Assembly (NCBI RefSeq): GCF_025464955.1
Contig: NZ_JAODNM010000097.1
Location: 1 to 64,000, forward strand
Source of the DNA: Amycolatopsis sp.
GTDB taxonomy: Bacteria; Actinomycetota; Actinomycetes; Mycobacteriales; Pseudonocardiaceae
Direction of reading: 5' to 3'
Length of the DNA: 64,000 nucleotides
Below, piece by piece: positions 47,227-57,257 of the stretch. The notes under the pieces were generated by a model, which saw only the letters and a program-made list of their open reading frames with translations, ran no database searches and had not been told where the DNA came from. Within the stretch, counting starts at the first letter, position 1. Every line of letters starts with the position of its first letter. The translations under genes and the position numbers were made by a program.

Positions 47227-49224
47227 CTAGACGCGGTAGTCCCAGGTCCGGCCGGTGGCCGGGTCGTGGTCGATGTTGCCGTGCTGGAACGTGCTCCGCC
47301 GGAGGTTGCCCGCCGGGGCCTCGTCCGCTGTCGGGTAGCCGAGGTAGGACTTCTCCCAGCCCAGCTCCTCCCAGCGCCCGCAGATCGCGCCGTAGACCAG
47401 GTGCGCGCCGGTCGTCGGGCTGTAGTAGATGGACGCACCGCTCTGGAAGTGGTTGAACGAGCCGATCCCGTCCGGCGCACCGGTCGAGTCCTGGGTCGGC
47501 AGCAGCCACCTGTACTCGCCGACGGACTTGTACTTGTCCAGGATCGGACCCCAGACCGAGTGCACGTCGGTGGCCGCGCTCCAGTAGACGCGCGCGTTGT
47601 CGAAGTCGCGGTACCGCACCGGCGAGCCGTTGACACCGTTGGCGTCATAGACCTCGTCGGCCTTCGGGTTGCCGACGAACGCGCGGAACGCGTCGTCGTT
47701 GTACCAGCGCGAGATGATCGCCGTCGAGACCTTCGGGTTCGGGTCGGCGACCGTCCACGTCGAGTCCTCTTTGTACAGTCGGTCGGCGTCGAACACGTTC
47801 TGCTCGGAGTTGTTCGCCGCGTAGACCTGAGCACCGTAGTGGCGCAGGAACCGGCCGGGCTGGGCCTTCGACTCGAGCGAGACCCCGCCGCCGTTGTTGC
47901 CGGCGTGCGCGCACCACGTGGCGTCGTTCTTGAACTGCGCGGTGCCATCGTTCGCGTCGAGCGCCACGTGGAGACCGCTCTGGCGTAGGTAGCTGCCCGC
48001 GAACTGGGCCGACTCGAGCGAGAAGCAGTTCGGGTCGGCGAGTCCGTCGTCGACCTTCCAGGTCGCGGAGGCGAGCGCGACGGTACCACTGGTGCCGGCG
48101 TCGCCGGGGGTGATCCACGCGGTGCCGCCCGCGCTGCTGACGTACCAGGCCTTGAGCCCCGGCGTCGTGGCCCGGATGGACTGCTCGGAGACGGCGTACT
48201 GACCGTCCTTCAGGAACGCCGCGACGTCGTCGTTGGAGCCGGCGAGTGCGGCCGCAGCGGCAGCGGCGAGACGCGGGCGCATGAGCCCGTGCTCGGCCTT
48301 CGCCTTGATCTCACCGGTGATCCGGCGGTCCTCGGCAGCCTTCTTGGCCTTCGCGATGTCGACGTCGCGCTTGTCGGCGGCGAAGATCCCGGTGGCGATG
48401 TAAGCCTTCCAGTCAGCCGGGTTGGTGCTGTTCAACGCGGTCTGCGCGGCCGTGGCGACCTCGCTGCCCGGGGTGGCCTTCTCCAGCAGCTTGCGGATGA
48501 AGAAGTCGTCCGGCAGGTCGAGCATGGCGTCCGTGGTCGTCAGCAGGACGACCGTGGCCGCGTTCGCCCGCGCGTTGCGGGCGGCGATACGCGCCTTCTC
48601 TTCCTCACTCTTGGCCTGGTCGGCCGCGATGGCGTCCTGCTGGTCCTGCCGCTTGGCGGCGAGCAGACCGTTGCTGAGGAAGATCTTCTGGTCCGGCTCC
48701 CCCGCGCCGAACGCGTCGAGCGCAGCGGCCTTCGCCTTCGGGTAGCCGGTGATGAAGCGGTAGAGGTCGTAGATGAAGTCGCGGTAGCCGAGGTCGAGCT
48801 GCTGGTCGGTGACCGGCATCGCCATCAGCGCCGACGCGGACTGCTTCAGCTTCCGAGCCTGGTCGCGTTCGAGCTTCGCCAGCGCGTAGTTGTCCTTGTC
48901 GCGTTTGTCGAGATCGAAGACGCTGGTGCGGACGAACAGTGTGGACGCCGCGGCGCCGTCACGGTAAGCCTGCAACGCGGCGGCCTTGACCAGCGGGCTC
49001 TTCACGTCGTCGACGGTGTCGAAGATCTTGAAGACGAAGTCGCGGTCCGGCAGGATCAGCCAGCTGTCGGTCCAGGTGATCCCGAGGGTGTCTGTTTCTT
49101 GACATGACGGATACACCTGTTCTTTCTCTTCCGTACAACCCCAGTAACGAAGACGGCCCCAGCGCCGCTTTCGGCTTTTCCGGTCAGTCCCCGAGAACCC
49201 AGAGATACCCGCGTTGACGTTCAA
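47227..49224 (-). CDS. ALF-repeat protein with AbfB (CBM42)-like and LGFP-like repeats; N-terminus/signal missing
   Basis: LPDRDFVFKIFDTVDDVKSPLVKAAALQAYRDG, LDLPDDFFIRKLLEKATPGSEVATAAQTAL; SLESAQFAGSYLRQSGLHVALDANDG; GSINHFQSGASIYYSPTTGAHLVYGAI-like LGFP segment. Confidence 0.78.
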   Translation of the reverse strand: MNVNAGISGFSGTDRKSRKRRWGRLRYWGCTEEKEQVYPSCQETDTLGITWTDSWLILPDRDFVFKIFDTVDDVKSPLVKAAALQAYRDGAAASTLFVRTSVFDLDKRDKDNYALAKLERDQARKLKQSASALMAMPVTDQQLDLGYRDFIYDLYRFITGYPKAKAAALDAFGAGEPDQKIFLSNGLLAAKRQDQQDAIAADQAKSEEEKARIAARNARANAATVVLLTTTDAMLDLPDDFFIRKLLEKATPGSEVATAAQTALNSTNPADWKAYIATGIFAADKRDVDIAKAKKAAEDRRITGEIKAKAEHGLMRPRLAAAAAAALAGSNDDVAAFLKDGQYAVSEQSIRATTPGLKAWYVSSAGGTAWITPGDAGTSGTVALASATWKVDDGLADPNCFSLESAQFAGSYLRQSGLHVALDANDGTAQFKNDATWCAHAGNNGGGVSLESKAQPGRFLRHYGAQVYAANNSEQNVFDADRLYKEDSTWTVADPNPKVSTAIISRWYNDDAFRAFVGNPKADEVYDANGVNGSPVRYRDFDNARVYWSAATDVHSVWGPILDKYKSVGEYRWLLPTQDSTGAPDGIGSFNHFQSGASIYYSPTTGAHLVYGAICGRWEELGWEKSYLGYPTADEAPAGNLRRSTFQHGNIDHDPATGRTWDYRV

Positions 49225-49477
49225 TGGTCTCGAAGATCACCCGCAGCGCGGCAATGTCATCCGCCAGTTCCGGACACCTTTCTTGAACTGTCGTCAGTTC
49301 CTCGGATATCTTGGACAGCTGCGCGACGTTGAACATCGTGTCCGCGTGCGGGTGGACACCGGCCAGGAGCTCATCCTGCTGGGCTTGGGCAACCACCCGC
49401 TCGAACTGCAACGAGACCTCGGTTCCCGCGTACGTCTGCGCGTGGACCTGGTTCCTCAAGTAAACGGAGATACCCAC
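49184..49477 (-). CDS. Small hypothetical protein (candidate immunity protein)
   Basis: MGISVYLRNQVHAQTYAGTEVSLQFERVVAQAQQDELLAGVHPHADTMFNVAQLSKISEELTTVQERCPELADDIAALRVIFETIERQRGYLWVLGD; lies between toxin-like and ALF genes. Confidence 0.55.
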   Translation of the reverse strand: MGISVYLRNQVHAQTYAGTEVSLQFERVVAQAQQDELLAGVHPHADTMFNVAQLSKISEELTTVQERCPELADDIAALRVIFETIERQRGYLWVLGD

Positions 49478-49527
49478 AACGCGCCCCTCTGCTGCAACTC
49501 GGTTCCCTGGATTCTAGCCTCTCGCGC

Positions 49528-50088
49528 CTATTTCGGCACCGCGATGGGCTTGGGAATCGGATACATCGTCATGATGCCGCCGTATTTATCCTGCACCAGC
49601 ATGTACCAGTTGGTTGGCAGACCGCCAATGCTCCTTGAAACATTCCCAACAGGCCTTCCCGCATCCACAAGACGTTCGAAGTTTCCGTTCTGGTTGGGGC
49701 CACGGCAGTCACATTTGTTGGCCTTGTCCACCAGCGCGTCCAAATCGCTCCCAGCGTCGAATACTCCCTTTGTCTCGTCGATGGATTTTCCGCCCGCTAC
49801 GTGCACATTGAGCACTTTGTCCTCGGACGCGTTGTCAAGCATGGCGTCGACGCAGTTGACGTTGTGCACGAGTACGGCCACACCGATGGCGACGTTCTTG
49901 ATCGGTGTCCACGACCCGTCTGCCATCAACACCGGTGTGTCCGGCGTGAAGCTGTTGGCACCGCAAGCACTCTTGAGCTTCTGGACGAGCTCACCGGCGG
50001 CGTCGATGATCTTCCGACCGGCCGCCGAGCCTTCGAGGAACTTAGTCAGACCACCGGCGATCTGACCGGCACCTAAGCCGAGTACCCC
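49528..50088 (-). pseudogene. Polymorphic toxin C-terminal fragment with collapsed Hint (pretoxin) domain
   Basis: CGANSFTPDTPVLMADGSWTPIKNVAIG joined directly to AVLVHNVNCVDAMLDNASEDKVLNVHVAGGKSIDETKGVFDAGSDLDALVDKANKCDCRGPNQNGNFERLVDAGRPVG... Confidence 0.75.
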
Positions 50089-50741
50089 TTCGGCGGGATC
50101 AGGGTCGCGAGCTGGTTGAAGGTGAGCCAGTAGATCTGGTTGCCGCCGAAGTTCGCCGGGTCCGCGATCTTGACGGTCATGTCGGAGCTGTCGTACCCGA
50201 TCACGGTGAAGTAGTGGTAAATCGTGTAGTTCGGGTAACCCGGCGGGTGGTTGTTGGCCGGGGCGACGATGTTCGCGACGATCGCGTAACCATTGTTGAC
50301 GTCGAGGGTGATGTCCCGCCACAACAAGTCGCGCTGGGCTTGCGTCGGCGGGTCGTTGGGCATGTTCTTCGTTTCGTACCAACCGGTTCCTAGGTCGCTG
50401 TTGAGTACGCCGGTGACCTGTCCGATGTAGTCGGTGCCGTTGGTCGTGGTGCCGAGCTGAGAGGCCAAAGTGGACTGACTCGGCAGGTTGGACGTCCGCG
50501 CGGACATCGCGATCCGCGTCGCCGCGGGGCCACACCAGTAGCTCGTCACCTGAACCTGGTACGAGATGCCGAGCACAGCGTTGGGTTTGAGGTTTCCGTC
50601 GACCTTGGCCGGCGCGGCGAGCGCGTTGACGAAGGCCGGCGCGGGCGCCACGACCTTGGGCGAGGCCTGCGCCAGGCCTGGTAAAGCGAGCAAGCCGGCC
50701 ATCAAGACGGCCGCGACCGTCAGGAGTTTTCTTCCACGCAT
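50073..50741 (-). CDS. Secreted C39-like peptidase
   Basis: Signal peptide MRGRKLLTVAAVLMAGLLALPGLAQA; VQVTSYWCGPAATRIAMSAR; HYFTVIGYDSSDMTVKIADPA. Confidence 0.85.
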   Translation of the reverse strand: MRGRKLLTVAAVLMAGLLALPGLAQASPKVVAPAPAFVNALAAPAKVDGNLKPNAVLGISYQVQVTSYWCGPAATRIAMSARTSNLPSQSTLASQLGTTTNGTDYIGQVTGVLNSDLGTGWYETKNMPNDPPTQAQRDLLWRDITLDVNNGYAIVANIVAPANNHPPGYPNYTIYHYFTVIGYDSSDMTVKIADPANFGGNQIYWLTFNQLATLIPPKGYSA

Positions 50742-50909
50742 GACAGATCCTTCCCCAGTGGTGGCCGGCGGGTAATCACCGCCAGACACCGGAATCGTCA
50801 CGAAATTCGATAACTATTGCACCAGCCATCCCTGAATGGCCTACGACGAAAGTGCGATTCCCCATGCTTGAACGTGGGACTCGGCGTCGCGAACGTGGGA
50901 CTCGCGAAC

Positions 50910-52271
50910 TCAGCGGGCGTAGTTGGCGGCGGTGAGGGCGCTGGCGACGTCGCCGACTTCGAGGACGCGGATGCCGTCGGGGAGCTTGCCGGAATCCGGT
51001 GGGACGAGGGCGTGGGTGAAGCCGAGCCGTTGCGCCTCGGCCAGCCGCCTGCCGACGCCGGCGACGCGCCGGATCTCGCCGGCCAAGCCGACCTCGCCGA
51101 CGGACACCAAGCGCGGCGACAACGGGAGGTCCTCGACCGAAGACGCGATCGCAAGCACCACGGCCAGGTCGATCGCGGGCTCCGTGATCTTCATGCCGCC
51201 GACCGTGGCTGTGTAGACGTCCTTGTCGCCGAGCTTCAGTCCGCCGCGCTTCTCCAGCACCGCGAGCACCATGCCGACCCGCGCCGAGTCCAGTCCGCTG
51301 ACCGCGCGCCGCGGCTGGGGCATGTTCGACTGCGCGACGAGCGCCTGCACCTCGCCGAGCAATGGCCGCTTCCCCTCGACGGCGACGGTGATCGCCGTGC
51401 CGGACACCGGCTCGCTGGTCCGGCTCATGAACAGCCCGGACGGATCCGGCACCCCAACGATGCCGTCCTCCCGTAGCTCGAAACAGCCGATCTCGTCGGC
51501 GGCGCCGAAGCGGTTCTTCACCCCACGAAGCAGCCTCAACGTCGAGTGCTTGTCCCCCTCGAACTGCAGCACGACATCGACCAGGTGCTCCAGCACCCGC
51601 GGCCCGGCGACCGAGCCGTCCTTCGTCACGTGCCCGACCAGCACGACCGGCAGCCCGCGCTCCTTGGCCATCGCGATCAGGCCCGCGGCCACCGCACGTA
51701 CCTGCGTGACCCCGCCGGGCGCGCCCTCGACCAATGGTGAAGCCATGGTCTGCACGGAATCGACGATCAGCACCCCGGGCTGGACGGCGTCGACGTGGCC
51801 GAAAATGGACGCGAGGTCGCTCTCCGCGGCCAAGTACATGTCGTCATGGACGTTGCCGGTGCGCTCGGCGCGCAGCCGAACCTGCCCCGCGGACTCCTCG
51901 CCTGTCACATACAGCGACCGACTGGTCGTCAGGGCCCACTGATAGGCGACTTCGAGCAGCAACGTCGACTTGCCGACCCCCGGCTCGCCGGCCAGCAGGA
52001 TCACCGCGCCGGGGACCAGCCCGCCGCCGAGCACCCTGTCCAGCTCGGATACACCCGTCGCCTTCGCGCGGGCCGTCTCGATGTCGACCTCGCCGATCGG
52101 CCTGGCGGGCGACGAAGGCGCCCCGGCCGCCACCCTGGCTATCGCCGGGCGGGAGTCACCGCGTTCCTCGAGCGTTCCCCAGGCCTGGCACTCGGGACAG
52201 CGACCGACCCACTTGGCCGCCTCGTACCCGCACTCGCCGCAGCGGTACGAGGAAAGCACCTTTTTGACCAC
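50910..52271 (-). CDS. radA: DNA repair protein RadA
   Basis: YRCGECGYEAAKWVGRCPECQAWGTLEE zinc finger; LAGEPGVGKSTLLLEVA; KNRFGAADEIGCFE. Confidence 0.97.
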   Translation of the reverse strand: MVKKVLSSYRCGECGYEAAKWVGRCPECQAWGTLEERGDSRPAIARVAAGAPSSPARPIGEVDIETARAKATGVSELDRVLGGGLVPGAVILLAGEPGVGKSTLLLEVAYQWALTTSRSLYVTGEESAGQVRLRAERTGNVHDDMYLAAESDLASIFGHVDAVQPGVLIVDSVQTMASPLVEGAPGGVTQVRAVAAGLIAMAKERGLPVVLVGHVTKDGSVAGPRVLEHLVDVVLQFEGDKHSTLRLLRGVKNRFGAADEIGCFELREDGIVGVPDPSGLFMSRTSEPVSGTAITVAVEGKRPLLGEVQALVAQSNMPQPRRAVSGLDSARVGMVLAVLEKRGGLKLGDKDVYTATVGGMKITEPAIDLAVVLAIASSVEDLPLSPRLVSVGEVGLAGEIRRVAGVGRRLAEAQRLGFTHALVPPDSGKLPDGIRVLEVGDVASALTAANYAR

Positions 52272-52307
52272 CAGCAGAGGCTAGCCGCGAGGTCCGACAA
52301 TTCCCGC

Positions 52308-52994
52308 TTACGAAGCCGCGGCGGTCGGCGCGGCGATCGGCATGGCCACGGTGACCGGGCCGGCGTCGCGGAAGGTGAAGACGACGTTGATCGTCTGACC
52401 GGACCACACCGCCTGCTTGAGCCCCTGCAGCACGACCGTGGCCTTGCCGACGGTGATCGGCGCGGCGCTGATCGACGACGCCGGAGAAGAAGAAGGAGAA
52501 GTCGCGGACGAGCTGTCCGAGGACGAGGACGACGTGCCGGTGCCCGGGGTGGTCGGCGTGGTCGACGGCGCAGCCAGAGTGGTCGACGGTGCCACCGGCG
52601 CGTTCGAGTCACCGGTCGCCTCGGGCTGGTCCACCGGGCCGATGACGAGCGTGTGCCCGGCGACGATCACGTTGGAGCCGGTCACGGTGGCGCTATCGGC
52701 GGCCGGGGAGGACACCGAGAGCAGCTCGTCGTCCTGGGCGCCCTGGTTGATGATCCGCAGTGTCAGCGACGCCGGGGAACCGGCCGTGTAAGCCTGCCCG
52801 GTCGGCGGGAACTCCAGCGCGGCATCTCGCAGCACCAGGGTCTTGACCTGCGCATACGCGCCGTTCACCGCGGGCTGCTGGGTGGCCGTCTGAGTGATCT
52901 GGCCTGCCCCGCAACCGGCGAGCAGCAGTGCTGCTCCAGCGGTCAGCGCGACCATCCCGGTAGAGCCGAGCACGCGACGATTCTGCAGCCTCAC
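52308..52994 (-). CDS. LpqE-like lipoprotein
   Basis: ALLLAGCGAGQ lipobox; DAALEFPPTGQAYTAGSPASLTLRIINQGAQDDELLSVSSPAA; between radA and carD as in mycobacteria. Confidence 0.75.
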   Translation of the reverse strand: MRLQNRRVLGSTGMVALTAGAALLLAGCGAGQITQTATQQPAVNGAYAQVKTLVLRDAALEFPPTGQAYTAGSPASLTLRIINQGAQDDELLSVSSPAADSATVTGSNVIVAGHTLVIGPVDQPEATGDSNAPVAPSTTLAAPSTTPTTPGTGTSSSSSDSSSATSPSSSPASSISAAPITVGKATVVLQGLKQAVWSGQTINVVFTFRDAGPVTVAMPIAAPTAAAS

Positions 52995-53314
52995 GTCCGA
53001 GTCCTTCCCAGCTTGTCGCCTCAACACCGCGAAGACTAGCCGGGCGCCTCGCCCACGGGAGAACCTGGTGTGGGTTGGGCGCGCCGCCCCAGGCCGGGCC
53101 CGGCGAAGATCAACGCGAGATCCACCGTCCATAGTGGATTTGCGATTATTCGCGAACCAGTTTGCCGTCACCTGCATGAGCATGGGAAACGCACGTTTGT
53201 CAACCCCCGTCCGCCGTGACAAAGGGCCGCTGACCTGCGACGACGGATCCGGGCCGGTAGGTGCCCCCGCGCGCGTCGTGCTAAGATGGCGTTAGCGAAA
53301 GGGGCAGAGGACAC

Positions 53315-53806
53315 ATGGTTTTCAAGGTCGGAGAGACCGTCGTCTACCCGCACCACGGTGCCGCACTCATCGAGGCCATCGAAACCCGCGTGATCAAGGG
53401 CGAGGAAAAGAAGTACCTCGTCCTCAAAGTCGCGCAAGGGGATCTCACGGTTCGAGTGCCCGCTGACAACGCTGAGATCGTAGGCGTTCGTGACGTGGTC
53501 GGGCAAGAAGGACTGGACAAGGTTTTCGACGTACTGCGTGCTCCCCACACCGAAGAGCCCACGAACTGGTCTCGTCGGTACAAGGCCAACCTCGAGAAAC
53601 TCGCCTCCGGCGATGTGAACAAGGTGGCTGAAGTGGTGCGCGACCTTTGGCGGCGAGAGAAGGACCGCGGCCTGTCCGCGGGCGAGAAGCGCATGCTGGC
53701 CAAGGCTCGGCAGATCCTGGTCAGCGAACTCGCACTCGCCGAAGGAACAGACGAGGACAAGGCTGGAGTCCTCCTCGACGAGGTTCTGGAAACCGCGGCG
53801 GTCTGA
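53315..53806 (+). CDS. carD: CarD family RNA polymerase-binding regulator
   Basis: [39 protein letters not shown]. Confidence 0.97.
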   Translation: MVFKVGETVVYPHHGAALIEAIETRVIKGEEKKYLVLKVAQGDLTVRVPADNAEIVGVRDVVGQEGLDKVFDVLRAPHTEEPTNWSRRYKANLEKLASGDVNKVAEVVRDLWRREKDRGLSAGEKRMLAKARQILVSELALAEGTDEDKAGVLLDEVLETAAV

Positions 53807-53833
53807 CCCCGGGAAAGGGATTCGTCCACGACG

Positions 53834-54496
53834 ATGAACGTCGTCGCGTTCGTTACCGCTGCCGATCGTGCCCCTGGTGAGCTCGACGTACTTTCACCGG
53901 TACATGGTCAAACGCTCCTGACGCACGCCGTGCGGGGGCTGCTCGACGCCGGATACGTGGATCTGGTGGTCGTGGTGGCTCCCCCGCGGCGCGCTGTCAT
54001 GTTCACCGCCGCGCTGCGGGAGCTCGGCGCACGCGGCGACGCCTGCCGGGTGGTGGAAGCAGCATCCCTCTGGCTTGCGATCGAAGCCACCGAAATTCCC
54101 GAAATCACCGTTGCCGCCTTTGATGTCGCTCTGGTCCACGACGGCGACCGGGCGTTCACGCCGCCGTCGGTGGTCCGGACCGTCGTCGACGCCGTCCGCG
54201 CCGGGGCGCCCGCGGTCGTCCCCGTCCTGCCGATGGCAGACACCGTGAAGCTCGTCGACGAAACCGGCGTGATTGTCGCCACTCAAGACCGCGAGCTCCT
54301 GCGAACCGCTCAGACCCCGCTCGGCTTCACACCTGCCGCGCTGCGGGCCGCCGTCGAAACCGGCGAAGTGGACCTCACCACCCTCGAAATGCGGGTCGTC
54401 GAAGGCCATCCCAACGCGATGCGCGTCACCACCCCGTTCGGCCTAGTGCTGGCCGACGCCGTCCTGGCGGCGAAGGAAGACGAGAAAAGCCTGTGA
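53834..54496 (+). CDS. ispD: 2-C-methyl-D-erythritol 4-phosphate cytidylyltransferase
   Basis: [29 protein letters not shown]...[20 protein letters not shown]-overlap with ispF. Confidence 0.9.
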   Translation: MNVVAFVTAADRAPGELDVLSPVHGQTLLTHAVRGLLDAGYVDLVVVVAPPRRAVMFTAALRELGARGDACRVVEAASLWLAIEATEIPEITVAAFDVALVHDGDRAFTPPSVVRTVVDAVRAGAPAVVPVLPMADTVKLVDETGVIVATQDRELLRTAQTPLGFTPAALRAAVETGEVDLTTLEMRVVEGHPNAMRVTTPFGLVLADAVLAAKEDEKSL

Positions 54497-54984
54497 GAGT
54501 CGGTAACGGCGTCGATGTTCACCCGATCGAGCCAGGTCGGGTGTGCTGGATGGCGGGCCTCGAGTGGCCCGGCGTCGACGGCTGCGCCGGGCACTCCGAC
54601 GGCGACGTCGCGGCACACGCGCTGTGTGACGCGCTGCTCTCCGCCGCCGGGCTCGGCGACCTCGGCTCGGTCTTCGGCACCGGCGACCCGCGCATGGTGG
54701 GCGCCCACGGCGCCGAGATGCTCGCCGAGGTCCGGGGCCTGCTCGAAGCCGCCGGTTGGCGGGTCGGCAACGCGACCGTGCAGATCGTCGGCAACGCGCC
54801 CCGCATCGGCACCCGCCGCGAAGAGGCCCAACGTGTGCTCAGCGAGGCCGTCGGCGGCCCGGTCAGCGTCTCCGGCACGACGTCGGACGGACTCGGCCTG
54901 ACCGGCCGAGGCGAGGGCGTCGCGGCGATCGCGACGGCACTGCTCCTGACTCGTGAGCGTTCCAACCGGCTAGAACCGGCCTGA
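54493..54984 (+). CDS. ispF: 2-C-methyl-D-erythritol 2,4-cyclodiphosphate synthase
   Basis: [14 protein letters not shown]...[30 protein letters not shown]. Confidence 0.96.
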   Translation: MRVGNGVDVHPIEPGRVCWMAGLEWPGVDGCAGHSDGDVAAHALCDALLSAAGLGDLGSVFGTGDPRMVGAHGAEMLAEVRGLLEAAGWRVGNATVQIVGNAPRIGTRREEAQRVLSEAVGGPVSVSGTTSDGLGLTGRGEGVAAIATALLLTRERSNRLEPA

Positions 54985-54994
54985 ACACTCACGA
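54948..54994. terminator. Hairpin ctcgtgag(c)gttc ... gaac(a)ctcacgag
   Basis: Inverted repeat spanning the ispF stop. Confidence 0.6.
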
Positions 54995-55055
54995 GTAGAT
55001 GGTTTAAACCACTTAGCTCCCCAGTGACCGGTAACTCCACGCTAGAATTGGGCAA

Positions 55056-55742
55056 GTGACGATACGGGCTGTGCTGTTCGACTTCTCCGGTACCTTGTTC
55101 CGCCTCGAGCAGGATGAATCCTGGCTGGCCGACCTCACCGACCACGGCGGGGACAGGCTCGACTTCGAGGCCCAGACCGAACTGATGCGACGGATGACCG
55201 CCCCCGTCGGCCAAGTGGTCGACCTCGACGACGAACACCGGCACGCCTGGGAGAACCGCGACCTCGACCCCGGCCTGCACAAGAAGGTCTACCTCGAGGT
55301 CCTCAAACAGTCGGGGGTGCCCCGTGCCGAGCAGGCGCGCGCGCTCTACGACCGGCTGATCACGCCGACGCAGTGGACGCCGTACCCGGACACCGAGGCC
55401 GCGCTCAAGGGGCCGTCCGGCCGGGGGCTGCGCGTCGGGGTGCTGAGCAACATCGCGTTCGACATCCGGCCGGCGTTCGCGTCGCGCGGCTGGGACGCCT
55501 ACGTCGACGCGTTCGTCCTCTCGTTCGAGGAGGGCGTGATCAAACCCGACCCGGCGATCTTCCAGATCGCCGTCGACCGGCTCGGCGTGCCCGCCGAAGA
55601 TACGCTGATGGTGGGTGACAGCGAGGAGGCCGACGGCGGCGCCAGGGCCCTGGGCTGCGCGTTCGCCCTGGTCGACCCACTGCCGACCACCGGCCGCCCC
55701 GATGCCCTCCTGGCGGCGCTGCGAGCACACGGCGTCGGCTAG
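55056..55742 (+). CDS. HAD family hydrolase
   Basis: AVLFDFSGTLFRLEQ...VGVLSNIAFDIRP...VGDSEEADGGARALGCAFALVDP. Confidence 0.93.
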   Translation: MTIRAVLFDFSGTLFRLEQDESWLADLTDHGGDRLDFEAQTELMRRMTAPVGQVVDLDDEHRHAWENRDLDPGLHKKVYLEVLKQSGVPRAEQARALYDRLITPTQWTPYPDTEAALKGPSGRGLRVGVLSNIAFDIRPAFASRGWDAYVDAFVLSFEEGVIKPDPAIFQIAVDRLGVPAEDTLMVGDSEEADGGARALGCAFALVDPLPTTGRPDALLAALRAHGVG

Positions 55743-55793
55743 CATGCGGGCTCCGGTGAGCCATCGCTCACGCGGTACCCGTACCCTTTCCGG

Positions 55794-57185
55794 GTGGTCT
55801 TACACCTCTTCGACACGGCGACGCGCAGCTCGCGGGAGTTCCATCCCGCGCAGAGTGGAACGGCGTCCATCTACGTGTGTGGGGCCACCGTGCAGGGCAT
55901 CCCCCATATCGGGCACGTCCGGGGTGCGCTGAACTACGACGTTCTCCGGCGCTGGCTTGTCCACAATGGACTCGACGTGCGGCTCGTCCGCAACGTCACG
56001 GACATCGACGACAAGATCCTCGCCAAAGCCGCCGACGCCGATCGGCCGTGGTGGGAGTGGGCCGCGACACACGAGCGCGCCTTCGAGGACGCCTACGAGG
56101 CGCTCGGCTGCCTGGCGCCGTCGATCGCGCCGCGCGCGACCGGGCATGTCACCCAGATGGTCGACTTGATGCAGCGGCTGATCGACAGCGGCCACGCGTA
56201 CGCCGCCGACGGTGACGTCTACTTCTCCGTCGAGTCGTTCCGCGCGTACGGCGAACTGTCCGGCCACCGGCTCGACGAGGTCCAGCAGGGCGAGACCCCG
56301 ACCAGGGGCAAGCGCGACCCGCGCGACTTCACGCTGTGGAAGAGCACGAAGCCCGGCGAGCCGTCCTGGCCGACGCCGTGGGGCGACGGCAGGCCCGGCT
56401 GGCACCTCGAGTGCTCCGCGATGGCGACGGCGTACCTCGGCAGCGAGTTCGACATCCACGGCGGCGGCGTCGACCTGGTTTTCCCGCACCATGAGAACGA
56501 GCGCGCGCAGTCCAACGCCGTCGGCGACCCGTTCGCCCGGTTCTGGCTGCACAACGCCTGGGTGACGCTGTCCGGCGAGAAAATGTCGAAGTCGCTCGGC
56601 AATACTGTGTCGATCCCGGAGATGCTGCGGAAGTACCGCGCGCCGGAGCTGCGGTACTACCTCATCCAACCGCACTACCGGTCGACGATCGAGTACTCCG
56701 ACGGCGCGGTCACCGAGGCCGCGCAGGCCTACCAGCGGATCGAGCAGTTCCTCCGCCGCGTGGCCGCCATCGTCGGCGACGTCCACGTCGGCACCATCCG
56801 GAGAGAGTTCGCGGCCGCGCTGGACGAAGACCTCGCCACCCCTCAGGCCTTCGCAGTGCTGCACAACACGGTCCGCGAAGGTAACGCCGCGCTCGACGCG
56901 GCCGACACTAAAGGGGCACTCGAAATCGCCGCGTCGGTGCGCGCGATGACGGCCGTGCTCGGGCTGGACCCGCTTTCGGAGCGCTGGGCGGAGACGTCCA
57001 CTGGGCAGACACCCACCCGGCAGGCGCTGACCGACCTGGTCGAAGGCCTGCTCAAGGAGCGCCAACTGGCACGAGCCGAGCGGGATTTCGCCCGCTCGGA
57101 CGCCGTGCGTGACCGCCTCGCCGAGGCGGGCATCGCGGTGGAGGACACCCCCCAAGGTCCGATGTGGACGGTGCGGGACGCCTAG
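55794..57185 (+). CDS. cysS: Cysteinyl-tRNA synthetase
   Basis: [50 protein letters not shown]. Confidence 0.97.
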   Translation: MVLHLFDTATRSSREFHPAQSGTASIYVCGATVQGIPHIGHVRGALNYDVLRRWLVHNGLDVRLVRNVTDIDDKILAKAADADRPWWEWAATHERAFEDAYEALGCLAPSIAPRATGHVTQMVDLMQRLIDSGHAYAADGDVYFSVESFRAYGELSGHRLDEVQQGETPTRGKRDPRDFTLWKSTKPGEPSWPTPWGDGRPGWHLECSAMATAYLGSEFDIHGGGVDLVFPHHENERAQSNAVGDPFARFWLHNAWVTLSGEKMSKSLGNTVSIPEMLRKYRAPELRYYLIQPHYRSTIEYSDGAVTEAAQAYQRIEQFLRRVAAIVGDVHVGTIRREFAAALDEDLATPQAFAVLHNTVREGNAALDAADTKGALEIAASVRAMTAVLGLDPLSERWAETSTGQTPTRQALTDLVEGLLKERQLARAERDFARSDAVRDRLAEAGIAVEDTPQGPMWTVRDA

Positions 57186-57257
57186 CGGGGCGCGGGCAGA
57201 CAGGCGTGGCAGCAGCCGCGCACGGCTTCACACCAACACAGTTAGAGACTGATAGAC

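Noticed and set aside
46255-47988. 577-aa plus-strand ORF opposite the XRE/ALF genes
   Set aside because: Antisense; spans several minus-strand genes with clear family signatures.
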